A stretch of 62,694 nt of DNA. It comes from an uncultured Lactobacillus sp. Lineage in GTDB: Bacteria > Bacillota > Bacilli > Lactobacillales > Lactobacillaceae. Below are positions 15,900 through 22,737 of the stretch, one piece after another. Position numbers and translations under genes: made by a program. Position 1 is the first letter of the stretch, and every line of letters starts with the position of its first letter. The notes under the pieces were generated by a model that was not told the DNA's origin, did not search any database, and saw only the letters and a list, made by a program, of their open reading frames with translations. The DNA lies in assembly GCA_946477855.1 (NCBI GenBank), contig CAMKZU010000010.1:1-62694 (forward strand), given 5' to 3'.

Positions 15900-16730
15900 A
15901 TGAAATTTTTATGGATAATTGCACTAATAATATTTGTTATTTACATGATTATTAGCGACAGAAAATCAAAAAATAGCAAAGATTATAAAGAAGCATTAAC
16001 ACCAAGTAAAAATCCATCAAATGAGCCATTAGTGAAACGTTGGTGGGTATGGGGATTAATACTAGTTTTAATTTGTGGTTTCTTTGTATCAACTTCAAAT
16101 GATCCTGAGAGTCATGATGAAGCATATAAGACTACTGTACATCATTCAAAAAAACCATCATCTGTAAAAAAGAGGAAAAGACTTTCTGACTACGCTTCCA
16201 AAAAGGTTACCAAATTTATGCCAGTGAAGAACACAGCTAAAGCAGTTACTTTAGGTGCTGGTAAGTATAAGGTCGGTAGAGATATCATGCCAGGCAGATA
16301 CGTTATTAAAGCTGTCAAGGGCAGTGGTAATTTATCTAACAGCGATTTCACTATTAACGTTATTTTAGGTAACGATGATAAAGGAGATCAGTTAACTTCT
16401 TTTACTACCAACTTAGTAAAAAACGACAAAATCAAGTTAGACTGGATAGAGTCTACAAGCTTCACGCCAACACCAGATAAATATACTTATAAAACAAAAA
16501 TAAGTGCTGGTATATGGTTAGTAGGACTTGATATTAAACCCGGAAGATATGTCATACGGCCAATAAAAGGCAGGGGTAACTTAATATCAGAAGATGGGTC
16601 TGATAATAATTTAAACGAAATATTAGGCAAAGATACTGAAAAAGGTCAAGTCAGCAAAGTAACGGCTGATTTAACTGCTGGAGAAGTTATATTGTCTACT
16701 ATAGAATTAATTGGCTTAAGTAAAAAATAA
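15900..16730 (+). CDS. Membrane-anchored hypothetical protein with two VGxDIxPGRYVI repeats
   Basis: 276 residues. Two hydrophobic segments (about 3-18 and 48-66) near the N-terminus, then a Lys/Ser-rich linker. The outer part has two copies of one domain: GKYKVGRDIMPGRYVIKAVKGSGNL (about 121-145) and GIWLVGLDIKPGRYVIRPIKGRGNL (about 204-228), each followed by an acidic, Asn-rich stretch and N-x-I-L-G. The repeat pattern resembles a beta-rich surface module seen in uncharacterised Firmicute proteins. No catalytic residues are visible. It stands alone between a gene remnant and an integrase remnant; GGGAGAAGG precedes the ATG. Confidence 0.7.
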   Translation: MKFLWIIALIIFVIYMIISDRKSKNSKDYKEALTPSKNPSNEPLVKRWWVWGLILVLICGFFVSTSNDPESHDEAYKTTVHHSKKPSSVKKRKRLSDYASKKVTKFMPVKNTAKAVTLGAGKYKVGRDIMPGRYVIKAVKGSGNLSNSDFTINVILGNDDKGDQLTSFTTNLVKNDKIKLDWIESTSFTPTPDKYTYKTKISAGIWLVGLDIKPGRYVIRPIKGRGNLISEDGSDNNLNEILGKDTEKGQVSKVTADLTAGEVILSTIELIGLSKK

Positions 16731-16750
16731 GATTTAAATATTTAAAAAAC

Positions 16751-16793
16751 AAAAAACCTCTAAGAAATTACTGCTCGAATTTAGATTTCTTAG
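16751..16793 (-). terminator. Intrinsic terminator, active direction minus
   Basis: A 9-bp stem CTAAGAAAT / ATTTCTTAG (16760-16768 with 16785-16793) is followed on the minus strand by a T-run. It closes the downstream side of the 15900-16730 gene. Confidence 0.6.
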
Positions 16794-16817
16794 AAGTAAC
16801 ACAAATACAACACTTTT

Positions 16818-16988
16818 ATGACCTTTTGCATTCTCTATCATAGGAGTAAAGTAATTGATTTATATGCCATTTCAAAACGTTTAGGAAACTCAAACATGAC
16901 AATAGATGCGAAAACTTATGCCTATATGCTTGATGAATATAAAGCACAGCAAGATGATAATATTGAAAAAATCGTCAATAGCATATAA
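16818..16988 (+). pseudogene. Tyrosine recombinase (phage/ICE integrase), C-terminal remnant
   Basis: About 57 residues read to a stop at 16988: LYAISKRLGNSNMTIDAKTYAYMLDEYKAQQ. This is the last part of a tyrosine integrase: the 'S-K-R-L-G-H-S' box (His replaced by Asn here) followed by the catalytic Tyr in KTYAYM. Everything N-terminal, including the first Arg and the catalytic domain start, is gone. So it is a dead remnant of an element that once integrated nearby, most likely at the tRNA-Ser gene 1.5 kb upstream. Stop-free but not functional. Confidence 0.8.
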
Positions 16989-17115
16989 AAATGTTCGCCA
17001 ACTTTAAAATTAATTATTAATTACTAAATTTCATTTTCTATTATTTTTATAAAAATAAGCTGTACCCTTCTTTTATCATTACTATGAAAATAATCTTATA
17101 TATTTTTTGTTTTAC

Positions 17116-17152
17116 AAAAAAGCATTGAGCAATATAGCACAATGCCTTTTTT
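17116..17152. terminator. Terminator before the second azlCD pair
   Basis: AAAAAAGCATTG / CAATGCCTTTTTT stem (17116-17127 with 17140-17152, one bulge) with T-run. It ends the minus-strand azlCD transcript (azlD stop at 17269) or protects from either side. The rest of 16989-17268 is AT-rich with no gene. Confidence 0.7.
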
Positions 17153-17268
17153 ACATGCCTTTTCTTATTCTATACATTATAAATAAACTACAAACTATTT
17201 ATAAAATATAAAAAATGTTCACAAGATGATCGACTTTAGTATTTAATTTACACAGTACCATTCGTTTT

Positions 17269-17592
17269 TTAAATTAAGCGCAGAACTGCTAGTGAAATCA
17301 TACCAACTATCACAATGATTAAAAGAGACTTACTAATAATTGCGGAAATAAATGTTGGCAGTGAAGCCAAAGCGTACTGCATGTTAAGTTGAGGCAAATG
17401 ACCTGGTTTTGCTATTAATAAGTTACTAAACCAAAGAGCAGCCATTATTACTATAGGCACAAAAGACAAAAATTCAACTAATTTTGGCGGCAAGGTGAAT
17501 TTTTTCAACAAGACAAATGGTATCACTCTAGATAACAAGGTGGTGATTCCACAGAAAATGATTGTCGTTAAAATGTATTCAGAAGAAGACAT
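17269..17592 (-). CDS. azlD: AzlD-type branched-chain amino acid transport protein (copy 2)
   Basis: 107 residues, collinear with the copy at 13033-13359: both have C/G-IxTxLSRxIPFVLLKKFTLP, the EFLSFVPIVIM box and the same C-terminal IVIVGxxSLAxLR segment. It overlaps azlC copy 2 by 14 bases, exactly as in copy 1. Probably part of an export pair with 17579-18286; a difference in substrate or regulation from copy 1 is possible but not visible. Confidence 0.88.
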   Translation of the reverse strand: MSSSEYILTTIIFCGITTLLSRVIPFVLLKKFTLPPKLVEFLSFVPIVIMAALWFSNLLIAKPGHLPQLNMQYALASLPTFISAIISKSLLIIVIVGMISLAVLRLI

Positions 17593-18286
17593 GCTTTATT
17601 ACCATTCCTAAACTACAACCAATTAAGGTTACGACTATTACCACTAAGTTGGCAGGTAAAATAATTGTCAGTAAATATGTCAGCGCAAAAGAAATCAATA
17701 TCACAATTATTTGGAGTACTTTATTTAGTTTTTTGTCCCCAATTACCTGCAAATAAAGCAAACCAATAAACATTGCTACAATAGCAAAGTCAAGCCCTAA
17801 TTTTTTAGGATCAGTAATAAAACTGCCCAATACTGCTCCCAAAAGTGTTCCAACTTGCCAAGTTATGTAAGAAACTATATTTACCGTATTAAACCAGGTA
17901 AAATTTAACCTGTCATTTGTATAATTAATTTTATTCATACCTAGAGCAAAACTTTCATCAGTGAGAAAAGTTCCTATCAAAATATTTCTTTTTAAATTTT
18001 CTTGTTTCAAATAACCTGCTACAGTCGTGCTCATAAGAATTACTCGAGAGTTGACCAAGAAAGCGGCTAAAACAATTGAAGCTATTGGGCTTCCCGCAAC
18101 CAGCATATTCAGAGTGGTTAATTGAACGGATCCGGCATATATTAAAAGCGACATTAAAGAAACTTCTAAAGTAGAAAAGCCACTGGCTTTGCCAATAATT
18201 CCAAAAGCCATACTTATGCCAATATACCCGAAAATTGTTGGAATTGATTCTTTAATTGCTGATTTTTTGGTTAAGTAAGTATCCAT
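17579..18286 (-). CDS. azlC: AzlC-type branched-chain amino acid transport protein (copy 2)
   Basis: 235 residues, same length as copy 1 with no gaps in the alignment; identities lie in IPTxFGYxGI, IYAGS, LVAGSPIASI, NSR-ILMSTTVA and TDESFAL. Two operons of identical architecture 4 kb apart indicate a duplication. Its leader differs from copy 1 and carries a 13-bp direct repeat, so the two may be controlled differently. Confidence 0.9.
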   Translation of the reverse strand: MDTYLTKKSAIKESIPTIFGYIGISMAFGIIGKASGFSTLEVSLMSLLIYAGSVQLTTLNMLVAGSPIASIVLAAFLVNSRVILMSTTVAGYLKQENLKRNILIGTFLTDESFALGMNKINYTNDRLNFTWFNTVNIVSYITWQVGTLLGAVLGSFITDPKKLGLDFAIVAMFIGLLYLQVIGDKKLNKVLQIIVILISFALTYLLTIILPANLVVIVVTLIGCSLGMVIKHVFF

Positions 18287-18316
18287 TCTTTCACCCTCTT
18301 TTGTGAAAATTCATCA

Positions 18317-18353
18317 AATAATGTAGTTAGTTGTACCATGAATAATGTAGTTA
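18317..18353. repeat. 13-bp direct repeat upstream of azlC copy 2
   Basis: AATAATGTAGTTA occurs at 18317-18329 and 18341-18353, spaced 24 bp start to start, 31 bp before the azlC ATG. Two sites two helical turns apart suit a dimeric or co-operative regulator. No family is assigned. Copy 1 of azlC lacks this repeat. Confidence 0.45.
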
Positions 18354-18545
18354 AAAATATTTAAATTATTTCGTAGCTTACCATTTGTTTTTAATTTTTA
18401 CAATATTATATTTTAAATGGAAATAAATTTTATGTTGCGTGCAAATTATATAAGCTATAAGATAATTGTATAAAGTCATTAAAATATAAATATTATGTTA
18501 TTGGTATAATATTTTTACACAAATTTTATTTAGGAAAGGAATATC

Positions 18546-19085
18546 ATGGATTTTAGCACATATGATAAAGAAAGATTGACTAATCAGATAGATTGGTACG
18601 ATAAAAAAAGTCAAAAAGAAAAAAAGTACTACTGCGCATGTAAAGTGCTCGCACTACTTTTTTCTGCTTCTATACCTGTTCTAGCTTCCTTTGTATTAAA
18701 ATTTCATTATATTTTAACTGTTATTTCTGTTTTTAGCGCGTTAATAACTTTTTTGGAAGGTTTATCGTCACTTAAAAAATTTCATGACAATTGGATTCAA
18801 TATCGTTTCATTTGCGAAACACTAAAAAGAGAAAGACAAATGTATTTATATTCAGCTGGTATTTACGATGACCCTGATACAGATAAATTAAAAACTCTGA
18901 TAGAAAGATGTGAGTCATTAATTTCAAGTGAAAATATTAATTGGACAAACATGAATAACAATGAAAAACCTAGAATCAAATCTAGTCAGAGTTCAAAAAA
19001 TGAGCATAATAAAAAGGATCCCAATTACGAGAAGGTTAAATATTCAAAAACTTATAGGAAATCTTTTTTTCATCGCCAACATTAA
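18546..19085 (+). CDS. DUF4231 / SLATT-type two-helix membrane protein
   Basis: 179 residues: charged N-terminal helix, two adjacent membrane helices (about 34-54 and 57-73), then NWIQYRFICETLKRERQMYLYSAGIYDD, a sequence that marks the DUF4231/SLATT group, then a polar Ser/Lys-rich tail. SLATT proteins are membrane effectors often found with nucleotide-sensing (SMODS/SLOG) genes in conflict systems. Here no partner gene is next to it; the neighbours are azlCD copy 2 on one side and a small phage-type gene on the other. AGGAAAGG RBS. Defence role is inference from the family. Confidence 0.75.
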   Translation: MDFSTYDKERLTNQIDWYDKKSQKEKKYYCACKVLALLFSASIPVLASFVLKFHYILTVISVFSALITFLEGLSSLKKFHDNWIQYRFICETLKRERQMYLYSAGIYDDPDTDKLKTLIERCESLISSENINWTNMNNNEKPRIKSSQSSKNEHNKKDPNYEKVKYSKTYRKSFFHRQH

Positions 19086-19089
19086 AAAT

Positions 19090-19275
19090 TTACTCTTTAT
19101 ATTTTTCATATGTTTTTTCAAAAATATCTTTTTTTACCGGCCATTTTTCACCATCAATGCCCGTTAATATCCAGTCACCAACATTGGCATGCATTACACC
19201 TTCATTTGTTTTTATATCGACTGGTTTTTTAGTTTGAAAAGCTTCTACAGGTATTGGCTTTTTGATATATTTCAT
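19090..19275 (-). CDS. Phage-type PGDYG-domain-like small protein
   Basis: 61 residues: KPIPVEAFQ...VKTNEGVMHANVGDWILTGIDGEKWPVKKDIFEKTYE. This is the pattern of the PGDYG domain seen in many phage genomes (VEAFQ, GDWI-x-TG-x-x-GE-x-x-P, DIFEKTYE). It is short but complete: the family is mostly 60-110 residues. It lies convergent to the DUF4231 gene with only 4 bp between. It is a likely phage relic kept as a gene, function unknown. Confidence 0.7.
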   Translation of the reverse strand: MKYIKKPIPVEAFQTKKPVDIKTNEGVMHANVGDWILTGIDGEKWPVKKDIFEKTYEKYKE

Positions 19276-19380
19276 AGTTAGAATTCTCCTAATAAAAATA
19301 TTTACGTAATTGTATCACATACAATTTTAACAAAAGCAAACAAAATTATTTTTGAATAAAACATTTATATTTTTATATTC

Positions 19381-19411
19381 CGAAAATTGCAATTTTCGAT
19401 TTTGTTTTTTT
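19381..19411 (+). terminator. Terminator-like palindrome in the 19276-19688 gap
   Basis: CGAAAATTGCAATTTTCG is a perfect 18-bp palindrome (19381-19398) followed by a T-rich stretch. With no loop bases it may be weak. The rest of the 413-bp gap is AT-rich. A TAAATTTATAA motif occurs twice (19560-19570, 19587-19597) just upstream of the next gene. Confidence 0.4.
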
Positions 19412-19688
19412 AAAAGTTTGCTGTTAATCCCTTCTAATCAGGACATTTGCCTTTGGAACCTAAGAAAACAAGTATTTTGAAATATTTTTAAGAATCTAAA
19501 ACGTTAGCTTGACAAGGAATAAAGTTCTATAAGTTTATAAAAATTTTGAGTCTGAGGGCTAAATTTATAAGTCGAATCAATACGGATAAATTTATAAAAA
19601 GACGCTTGAATCAGGCTTTATTGTTATAAAATTATAAATTGCTAGCGTTTTATTTCAGTGATAAAATTTAACGGAAGGTGAGAATAAA

Positions 19689-20165
19689 ATGAAATTAAAG
19701 AAAACGTTGGTAATATTAGTCTCTATATTAATATTAGTGGCAACTGGACTGGTCTTTTCTTCAAAAGTAGAGGCCAAATATGTAGGGCATAATGCTACTC
19801 CCACAGAATTAAGAGGTACTTGGTACGAATATAAAGGGCACAACAAATGGAATCATATAAAGATTACTAAACATGCATTTATACAAAATGGTCAAGTCCT
19901 TTGTAGCTTGAATAAAAAAGGATATAAAAAATTACATGTCACGCGTTATAAGCAAAATGGCAGACCCTATTATGTCTTGAATAAGTTTAACTATCATTAT
20001 CAAGAAGTTGGTTCTTTTTGGTTATCCAAAAGAAAAATTTATGGCAAACATGTAATGAAATCATATTACAATATGGGATATTTCTCTGTCTATACAAGAA
20101 ACAAAATAAAGCATGATTATTCTTATCAAACTAAAGGTAATTATAAGAAACAATTGGGCAAATAG
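19689..20165 (+). CDS. Small secreted protein of unknown function
   Basis: 158 residues. Residues 1-29 form a signal peptide (KLKK, a hydrophobic core of about 18, cleavage near VEA-KY). The mature part is basic and aromatic-rich, rich in Tyr, Lys, His and Asn, beginning with the TELRGTWYEYKG segment seen in uncharacterised lactobacillar exported proteins. No catalytic motif is clear. It stands alone: upstream is an AT-rich gap and downstream a terminator and a transposase remnant. GGAAGGTGAG precedes the ATG. A host-interaction or wall-associated role is guesswork. Confidence 0.65.
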   Translation: MKLKKTLVILVSILILVATGLVFSSKVEAKYVGHNATPTELRGTWYEYKGHNKWNHIKITKHAFIQNGQVLCSLNKKGYKKLHVTRYKQNGRPYYVLNKFNYHYQEVGSFWLSKRKIYGKHVMKSYYNMGYFSVYTRNKIKHDYSYQTKGNYKKQLGK

Positions 20166-20260
20166 TCAGTTGCCATCGGACAGTCTTCTGACAACTTTAC
20201 AAATATTTTATTTCGTATAAAATAGTTCTCAGATCGTGTTGATAAGGAGTAAATTAAAGG

Positions 20261-20295
20261 GAATCAAGCTGCTAATAAACTGTTTGATTCTTTTT
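20261..20295 (+). terminator. Terminator after the small secreted gene
   Basis: GAATCAAGC (20261-20269) pairs with GTTTGATTC (20282-20290), one G-T pair, with a T-run after it. Confidence 0.8.
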
Positions 20296-20312
20296 CTTTT
20301 ACTTTGTTTTTT

Positions 20313-20714
20313 GCCAATCTGATCTTGCTTAAAACAAACTTCAGTGTATTTTATCCCAATCATATTTGGTATTCAGATGCGATAGAGTTCAATATCAAGG
20401 GACAGAAGACTTACTTGACGCCTATTCTTGACGGTTGTATCCATGAGATTATTTCCTATACCATTTCGTTTCTTAATTCTTAAACTTGCTATGGACATGT
20501 TAAGGCAGGTTTCGCTCAGGTATCCAGCACTGGATGGCCTAACTTGTCATACTTAAACGGAAAATGTTTTATGGATTTGAAAAGAAGTTTTAAAAATCTG
20601 AATGAACTGGAAGACGCAATCAGAGACTACATTGAGTATTACAATAAGAAAAGAATCAGGATCAAACTAAAAGGACTAACTCAAATTGAATATTGGAAGG
20701 TAGTCCTCAGTTAG
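20313..20714 (+). pseudogene. IS3-family transposase (OrfB) remnant
   Basis: The first piece (20313-20483) reads IWYSDAIEFNIKGQKTYLTPILDGCIHEIISYTIS to a stop. It holds the first two acidic residues of the DDE site (Asp of YSDA and Asp of ILDG). After a broken stretch of about 75 bases the last piece (to 20714) reads SFKNLNELEDAIRDYIEYYNKKRIRIKLKGLTQIEYW, the typical OrfB end. The segment that should carry the Glu of the DDE is deleted and a frameshift separates MFYGFEK from SFKNL. Transposition-dead. An IS-like right end, TGTCCTAATTTTAGGGTTCACATCA, follows at about 20730-20754. Confidence 0.85.
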
Positions 20715-20842
20715 CAGCTTATATAAAGTGTCCTAATTTTAGGGTTCACATCACTATTGTATAAATTGCTTTTTATTCAAGCTAATTATCTAAAACTTCA
20801 TAGAATCGAACTTTATAAGCAAATCTGCTCTCAATATTAAAA

Positions 20843-20874
20843 AAGCCAGTAAAAGAAATTACTTTTACTGGCTT
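20843..20874. terminator. Terminator after the 306-residue membrane gene
   Basis: Perfect 13-bp stem, 20843-20855 with 20862-20874, 6-base loop. The minus-strand reading gives a T-run, so it ends 20927-21847. Confidence 0.85.
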
Positions 20875-20926
20875 ATCTTTGTATCAGTGTCCTCATGGTC
20901 AAATATATTCATACTTAGCTCTGCAT

Positions 20927-21847
20927 TTAAAAGACTCTGACTTTATGTAAATATTTGTATTGCAATACAGTTCCAATAAGTGCAACAAATATACCTAAGA
21001 GGTTTGCTGATAACCAATTGATTGAATTATCCGTGAACAGACACACTGCAACCCATGGTGCAATGGGTATCAGATAGCCGCGTGCAGCCGTCATTAATAA
21101 AGTACCCCACTTAAAGCCTTCGCTTATATTATTTGTAACAACTTTATTGTGTAAAAACCTTTGAAATAGAACTGTACCCAATACTATTAAAATAGTAATT
21201 AAAACAAATTGCCAAGCTTCAAATTTAACTAAGATGAATTCTTTATAAGAAAAATGATTTGCCAAAAGGGCAAAACCACACGCAATATCAAAGAAAAAGC
21301 CTTGGTTGACATAACCCTTTTTGCAACTTTTAATACTAAAATCAAAAGCTTTTTTGCAGGTCTTGCTTGGTGATTCCTTTTGCCTGTCAATGACTTGATG
21401 ATTAGTCAGGTAATTATATTGACAAGTTGTTCCAATCAAAGCAGTAATTAAGCCAACCGGCAAAGAAATGGAGAAGTTAAATTTTCCCTGAGTATGCATA
21501 CTAAGAGCTAGCAATGGTGCGTTTCCTATTACAAAACACCTCACACCAGTTGAAATCAAACTAGTATTTACGAAAAACGAAGTCATTTTTTGGGAATTAA
21601 CCTTGTGTCGCAAGAAGTTTTGATAACGGATTACGCTAATGATTGCAACAACTGCTAACAATACAAACAGCCAGTCAAACCAAATATCAGAAAATAAAAG
21701 TGTAAAAAGATAAAGGGTGCCATAAATAACGAGATCACCAAGATGGTTAGTAGAATTATCAGCTAAAGCAAAGTTATGTTCATGGTGAGCAATATCACGT
21801 ATAGCTTCACCCACAGTCTCTTGCTTAGAAGTGTGATTATTATTCAT
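20927..21847 (-). CDS. Internally duplicated membrane protein, unknown function
   Basis: 306 residues, about six to seven membrane helices in two halves. Each half carries the same plan: a basic helix (RYQNFLRHKV / LFQRFLHNKV), then a polar/hydrophobic stretch with one Arg (TGVRCFVIG / AARGYLIPI), then LITALIGTTCQYNYL / IFVALIGTVLQYKYL. The repeats suggest an ancestral half-transporter duplicated into one chain, as in many small transporters. N-terminal 40 residues are polar. No named domain is recognised; the gene sits divergent to the PAP2 gene. Confidence 0.75.
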   Translation of the reverse strand: MNNNHTSKQETVGEAIRDIAHHEHNFALADNSTNHLGDLVIYGTLYLFTLLFSDIWFDWLFVLLAVVAIISVIRYQNFLRHKVNSQKMTSFFVNTSLISTGVRCFVIGNAPLLALSMHTQGKFNFSISLPVGLITALIGTTCQYNYLTNHQVIDRQKESPSKTCKKAFDFSIKSCKKGYVNQGFFFDIACGFALLANHFSYKEFILVKFEAWQFVLITILIVLGTVLFQRFLHNKVVTNNISEGFKWGTLLMTAARGYLIPIAPWVAVCLFTDNSINWLSANLLGIFVALIGTVLQYKYLHKVRVF

Positions 21848-22085
21848 TTTTTCCTCCTAAATTACGCCCTAACTTGATAATGATAATTTTAAGTTGGTTT
21901 TAATTAAAGTCAAGCTTTTTTTAAAAGTAATTACCTTGCTAAAACTAATTTTAGTAAAGTTCAAATTCTGAATTTCCTTTAAATTACAAATATTAAGTTT
22001 TGCTCAAGAGTAGATTTTAATTTTTATGCTTTGCCATGTTGCTGTTAAAATACAAGCGAATATAAATTATAGGTAGGGATGTGTT

Positions 22086-22667
22086 TTGAATATTAATTTT
22101 TGGATATCTTTATTATCTGCTCTAATACTAATACTACTTATCTTTAATGTCAGAAATTCACGCCGCTTCAATTTATTTGATCACTGGCTTCATCATAAAT
22201 TAATCCGAAAACGTGACGGTATCGGCTGGCAGATCATTGCTTTTATAAACGACCCCAAACTATTAGTTGTTTTGGATGTATTTTTAGCAAGTTTTTTAAT
22301 CAGTAATAATGAAAATTTACTTGCTTTCTGGGCATTATTTACTTTAGGCTTTACTGATTTGATTGGCATCTTTTTAAAAAAATGGATGCGCAGAAAACGT
22401 CCAATTCTGCATTCAGATTTAGAAGAAGGCTATAGCTTTCCAAGTGGTCATGTCTTAGGAAGTACTGTTATGGCTTTAATTATCTGGCGACTTTTTGCAG
22501 GTCAATTAGGTAATAGACTTTTATGGGTTTTGCTTATAATTTGGCTCATGGTTGTCATTTCTCGTATCAGTCTTAAAGCCCACTTTCCATCAGATATTAT
22601 TGGCGCCACCTCTCTAGCCGTCTTTTGTTTTTGTATTTCTCAACAATTACTTTTAATGGTTATTTAA
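22086..22667 (+). CDS. PAP2-family membrane phosphatase
   Basis: 193 residues, integral membrane. The three catalytic motifs of the PAP2 superfamily are present: KKWMRRKRP (motif 1), SFPSGHV (motif 2, phosphate-transfer His region) and SRISLKAHFPSD (motif 3, nucleophile His). Such enzymes remove phosphate from undecaprenyl pyrophosphate or phosphatidic acid derivatives. The likely start is TTG at 22086 with AGGTAGGG about 7 bases before it; no ATG gives the full frame. Substrate undetermined. Confidence 0.88.
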   Translation: MNINFWISLLSALILILLIFNVRNSRRFNLFDHWLHHKLIRKRDGIGWQIIAFINDPKLLVVLDVFLASFLISNNENLLAFWALFTLGFTDLIGIFLKKWMRRKRPILHSDLEEGYSFPSGHVLGSTVMALIIWRLFAGQLGNRLLWVLLIIWLMVVISRISLKAHFPSDIIGATSLAVFCFCISQQLLLMVI

Positions 22668-22671
22668 AAAC

Positions 22672-22706
22672 AAAACAGCCCCAAACTTTTGGTTTGAGGT
22701 TGTTTT
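22672..22706 (+). terminator. Terminator after the PAP2 gene
   Basis: A 15-bp stem with mismatches (22672-22686 with 22692-22706) and T-run. It also lies beyond the lctP stop and may serve both convergent genes. Confidence 0.85.
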
Positions 22707-22737
22707 TAGTCATCGACAATTATTTTATAGAATTAAT

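Noticed and set aside
15724-15924. Minus-strand frame of 66 residues near the tRNA-Ser island
   Set aside because: It overlaps the leader of the gene at 15900, has no ribosome binding site and no recognisable domain.
13033-21000. Intact prophage
   Set aside because: Only one integrase tail and one small phage-type gene; no structural, lysis or replication genes.
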